This document shows positions 60,017 through 64,000 of a stretch of DNA of 64,000 nt, in pieces. The notes under the pieces were generated by a model, which saw only the letters and a program-made list of their open reading frames with translations, searched no databases and was not told where the DNA came from. Both the position numbers and the translations under genes were made by a program. This stretch comes from Membranipora membranacea (taxonomy: Eukaryota; Bryozoa; Gymnolaemata; Cheilostomatida; Membraniporidae), in the NCBI GenBank assembly GCA_914767715.1, contig OU612067.1, forward strand, positions 18,729,001 through 18,793,000, read 5' to 3'. Position 1 is the stretch's first letter. Each line of letters begins with the position of its first letter.

Positions 60017-63000
60017 TCTTATATCCCGACTACTGCTGCCGATAATTACTGCCCTGCTGACTCAGTTAGCGGTGCTGCCTCAGTTGTTGTTTTATCCTCT
60101 TATCAGTCAAAGCACTACGAATCGCTGACCCTACCCTGAGGTGTTATATTAATGATTGAGGAGTTGAGTGCCACTTTCAAAGTCTATTTGCTCAGTAGGT
60201 AATGTCTGAGTTTGTTTTGATTAATCCGCCCTTAGCCTTGTACCACAGACTAATCACTCCTGTTCTCCTGTTGGTGATTGGATATCTACCTCATCACGGG
60301 TTATAGGATCGAAATGTGTACATAAAACCATGTGCTGTGAATCGTAAATCAAAACAAAACATTTGTGTTCAATATATACATGATTTATAATTATTATAAA
60401 TATGTGTTGGATGTTCATGATGCATTCTTAATGTTGCATGCTTTGTATGCTTTGTATGTTTGTATAAATATGAATGAGGTTTTTTGCAGGATTTTTCACC
60501 CGCCGACGTAGGCCTACCTAGGTATGTGTGAATGACTTGTTATGAATAATGACTGTGCTTGAATCTCTATAGCCTAAGAATCTTATCGTAATTCTCAGCA
60601 CAATGCGCTGTTTTGAGGCGTTTTAGAACGCGTGCCATTTATTTCTTTTTTAGTACCATGTAGGCCTACCTTGTTTATCAATTGTCAGTGCACTTTGACA
60701 CTGAGGAATGAGAACTACTTGGAAATAATAAGGAGTATCCTAATTTACCTAATTGGGGTGACATTCACCTGGGACTCCCTCTATCAATTAATTATATCAT
60801 AGAATTTTTGGCTTTGGTTTTGTGCTTAGTTTGCTTGGTGCAATATGTGCATATTGCAGATGATGAAAAGGAAATAAAGGTTTTAGAGATTGTATGAGAT
60901 TTGCTATTAAAATAGAATATTTGGGCTGTGCGGGCAGCACTGTAATGCCCAAGCGCAAATAATGAAAAACATGTTGCGATTTTATAGAATCAAATAAAAA
61001 AGCCAAATCACAGCAATTAAACAACATAAAACACTGATATTTTCTATCAATGCTAAAAAAATACCTTCAGCCATACGTCAAATGCATCAAAGGTGCATTA
61101 CAGAATGGCTTATTTATTGTCATCAGATGACAACAAACACTAAACTGTGTCTACTTATACCTCACCTGTGGCAGCACCCTCAACTGCTGTCTGTACTTTA
61201 AAGAATCTGTAGTCCTCAATGTTTAAAAAAATATTCCTTTGTTATACCTACTAGCCTGATGGACTATAAGAAATCTAATACTATGCTCATAGATTAGAAT
61301 GAGTAAATATATTTGTTGAGAGTGGAGAAGGTTACTGTGAGAGGATGAAGTCTAGTTTATAATGTTAATGCCATGTGAGAAGTTAGAGAAACTAATTTTG
61401 TTCACTCAATATTACATAGCAATGATGTCTGATTTAGCTATTTATAACCATATTGCTGCTGCCAGTATCTAGCTGTAGTCAAAAGCTAAAATCTAAAGAA
61501 ATTCAACTATCATTTATTTGAGAAATTCTATTTTTCATAAAAAAAACCGCACGGCGTTGTGATACCTGTAAAATGAAGAAAAATCATACCCTTCAAACGT
61601 TGGAAATTTTTTTTATGTTATTAATAATTGAGCTCAATTCATGTCTGTTATTTATTATTCCTGCTATAAGATATTAATCCTGTTTAGTATCGCAAATGGA
61701 ACAAAACTAAGGTTAGATTTTTTTGTTCACCACTGGACTGGTGTCCTGGGGGGAAGACAACTCCGATATTAAAAAAACCGTCCTAATAATTATTGTCACA
61801 AATTTAGGTTTTTAATCTTTACATAGCACCTAACTCGTTAAGAGCTCTGATCTGCTTCATGATTTGAGGAGGGCCATTTCTCTGGTCGCTTGGTTTAGGT
61901 CCTGGTCATATGGTCTTGGTACTGGCAGGTATCGCGATCTTTTTGCTGAATTATTTCATCTATGTTCCTCAAATAGTGCACAAAAATTGAGGGATGAACT
62001 AATCAAGCTGAACCACCCAGCTGGCTATCTGTCAGATTTCAATTGTAGATGGTGCCTTTCTTTGGTTTGTATTTGGTTAGTAGCATTAAACTACTGTGCT
62101 TATGCTTCCAGACTATTTATGCATTAAGATTTGGTACTTGGTAGAGATGATTAATTTTAATCGGTGCTCTACCTCTCTATAATGGATGGTGAGGAGTAAC
62201 CTTATTGATGATGTTCTATTGTAGATGAGATGAGCTAATGGACATTGGCTGCCTGTGGCAACAATTTGGATCAGATATGTTTTGGTTGCTTATCTTAGAA
62301 TAATAACATGATCTTATTTCCCTTAATTTGGAGTTGTTTCCCTTTACCAATAAGCAATACTGGAGCTCCGATCGCATGCAAACCAGATCAAAATGTATTA
62401 ACCAATGTTTAATTCAAGATGATGTCGCTCACCATGGGATTCAGCATTGACAAGGCCAAACCCTGGTAATCAAACATTCAATTTTGTTATTCAAATTTGG
62501 TTTCGAACAGCTCGTTCCTGATTGATACTGAGATGTTAATTAGTGCCTGGTCAGTTCATGACAGCTTGCTGCACAAAGAAGTTGGTCAAGCATGCCTTAT
62601 AGTTTCAAAGATGCATCACACCCTCTGTATAAGGATTTAGGGTAACTTGCACCGACTCAATCTTCTGTCTTATACTAACCAGCAATACATGTATAACATC
62701 TTTTCTAGCACTAACACTTTGACTGTGATTATGTCAAGAAAATTAAATACTGGGTACGTGCCTAAAGTTAGAGCGCTCAAGTTAGTGAACATCGTGTCGT
62801 GAATTATACTGTCTGCAGGAGGCCTCATTCAGGATAAAAATGTAAGCGGGAACTAATTATAACTAGAAATGATTGACTCAACCGAATGGAAGAGGAGCGA
62901 ATTGTCCATTTGAAAATTTTGCCATGGTATTCGCACACCTGGGATTTTATTTAATGCCAATGAATTCGAACATAAAGTTTCAAATTCTCAACGATGTAAA

Positions 63001-63578
63001 GCTATTCAAAAGAAAATGTTATCCTTTCTGATGGTTTTCGATCATTGATAGATTTATTGATCACGCGCCCTCATTGCTCACCCTCACCTGAATGTAAGGT
63101 CATGATCTATTATAGTGTTTAGACAATTTGTTTACGTAGTTGACATACTCATCATTCCCTTCTACAATAACTCTGCTATAACAAACTCAATTTAACTTGG
63201 TGTTTTAACATTGATTATAAACAAACCCAGTATTTATAATCTTTGACAAAACTGCTCTGAACTGGCTATTTGCCACACACAGTTTATTTATTTATTTTTG
63301 GATAGGATATTGCTGGCAAATCATATAGATAGCCCTACATAGTTTCTAGCATAGGTGAAAATGGCTTTCTTTTTAGTTTTCATATAGATATCCGAACTTG
63401 TTTGTCTTGGCTTACTGACAAATGACCTAATATAATGGCTAGCCTAACCATAAGAGTCAATTGAAAGGAATTTATTTAACAAAGTTATTCAATAGATTAT
63501 TGAACACTTGATTTTCAAGGTTAATCCTCCACATTTTTGTTAAAATATTTGCTGCACAAGGAGTGAGACAGACTAAAT
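60017..63578. other. Divergent gap between TRIM and MCT-like genes
   Basis: Contains the promoter regions of both flanking genes. A 26-mer at 63227-63252 is shared with the CEPT1 intron at 15548-15573. No other gene or element recognised; ORFs here (e.g. 61864-62127) match nothing I know. Confidence 0.55.
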
Positions 63579-63774
63579 ATGGTGCAGATAGTCAAAGATA
63601 CAAAGTATTCGTGGTTGGTGATGGCAGCTTCGCTCGTATCCATGTTTCTGGCAGGTGCGCTGACCTATGGTAGTATATCTGTATTAGCCTATGTATGGGC
63701 GGATATGTATGATTTGGACGCAGACGTAGCTGCCTGGGCACCGTCCGTAATGGGAGCTACCTTTCAGCTTACAG
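63579..63774 (+). CDS. Monocarboxylate-transporter-like MFS protein, first coding exon
   Basis: ATG at 63579-63581; 65 codons plus one base, then donor GTCAGC at 63775. The protein begins MVQIVKDTKYSWLVMAAS, then a first hydrophobic helix of about 25 residues. A DLDADVAAWAPSVMGATFQL segment follows that resembles the loop and second helix of SLC16-type transporters (short acidic loop, then A/S-W-x-x-S). The SLC16 hallmark DGGWGW is replaced by DTKYSW. The remaining exons lie right of the window. An orphan MFS of the same fold is an alternative. Confidence 0.7.
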
Positions 63775-64000
63775 GTCAGCATTCATATTATTTGTATTGT
63801 ATTGTACTGTATGATATTGATCGCAGAATAATGCCGGCAAATTACCATTGTGTGTACGAAACTCCACAGAGATTGGGTGTCACTCTCAACATGTTCTCTA
63901 ATTTAATACCTATTTACTCTGGAGGTAGATATGCTCGAGAGTGCTTGGGACCGATCTCAAGAATGCTCCTGAATGCTTCCCCCTCATATTACACCCATCG
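63775..64000. other. Start of MCT-like intron 1
   Basis: Window ends inside the intron; no second exon visible. Confidence 0.6.

Overview
This window is nuclear DNA from an animal. The genes are split by many short introns with GT-AG ends, the intergenic DNA is AT-rich, and there are tRNA-derived SINEs, small hairpin MITEs and a non-LTR retrotransposon relic. Gene content (NADK2, CEPT1, HYI, a KLF2/4-type factor, PRMT5, a TRIM protein, an SLC16-like transporter) fits a bilaterian invertebrate, perhaps a lophotrochozoan or an invertebrate deuterostome. The sequence alone does not fix the phylum. All exon boundaries were read by eye by joining GT-AG sites so that the frame and known family sequence continue.

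Layout, left to right. 299-4551 (+): the 3' nine-tenths or so of mitochondrial NAD kinase 2. 5899-10900 (+): a secreted, multi-FN3, cytokine-receptor-like protein whose 5' end was not found. 11802-12831 (+): a three-exon gene for a 117-residue secreted helical protein that I do not recognise. 14702-22323 (-): complete choline/ethanolamine phosphotransferase (420 aa). 22870-23106 (+): tail of a dead LINE. 23809-26387 (+): complete hydroxypyruvate isomerase-like protein (264 aa). 26388-33761: a 7.4 kb gene-poor stretch with two SINEs and tandem repeats. 33762-35114 (-): two-exon KLF2/4-type zinc-finger factor (344 aa) with a perfect MEF2 consensus upstream. 38439-38512 (-): an intact tRNA-Ile(AAT). 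38777-53318 (+): complete 16-exon PRMT5 (629 aa). 55369-60016 (-): complete three-exon TRIM/RBCC protein (615 aa) without a C-terminal partner domain. 60017-63578: intergenic. 63579-63774 (+): first coding exon of a monocarboxylate-transporter-like MFS protein, cut by the window end.

The genes are mostly unrelated housekeeping loci and form no operon. The one local grouping that might be functional is the soluble receptor-like gene followed, on the same strand, by the orphan small secreted protein; a ligand-receptor link between them is only a guess. The most distinctive sequence-level observations are a perfect 25-bp tandem duplication of a PRMT5 splice acceptor, a MEF2 site in the KLF promoter region, TTAA-flanked MITEs in NADK2, a hAT MITE with an exact 8-bp target duplication in the receptor gene, and a small palindromic repeat family in the PRMT5 introns.
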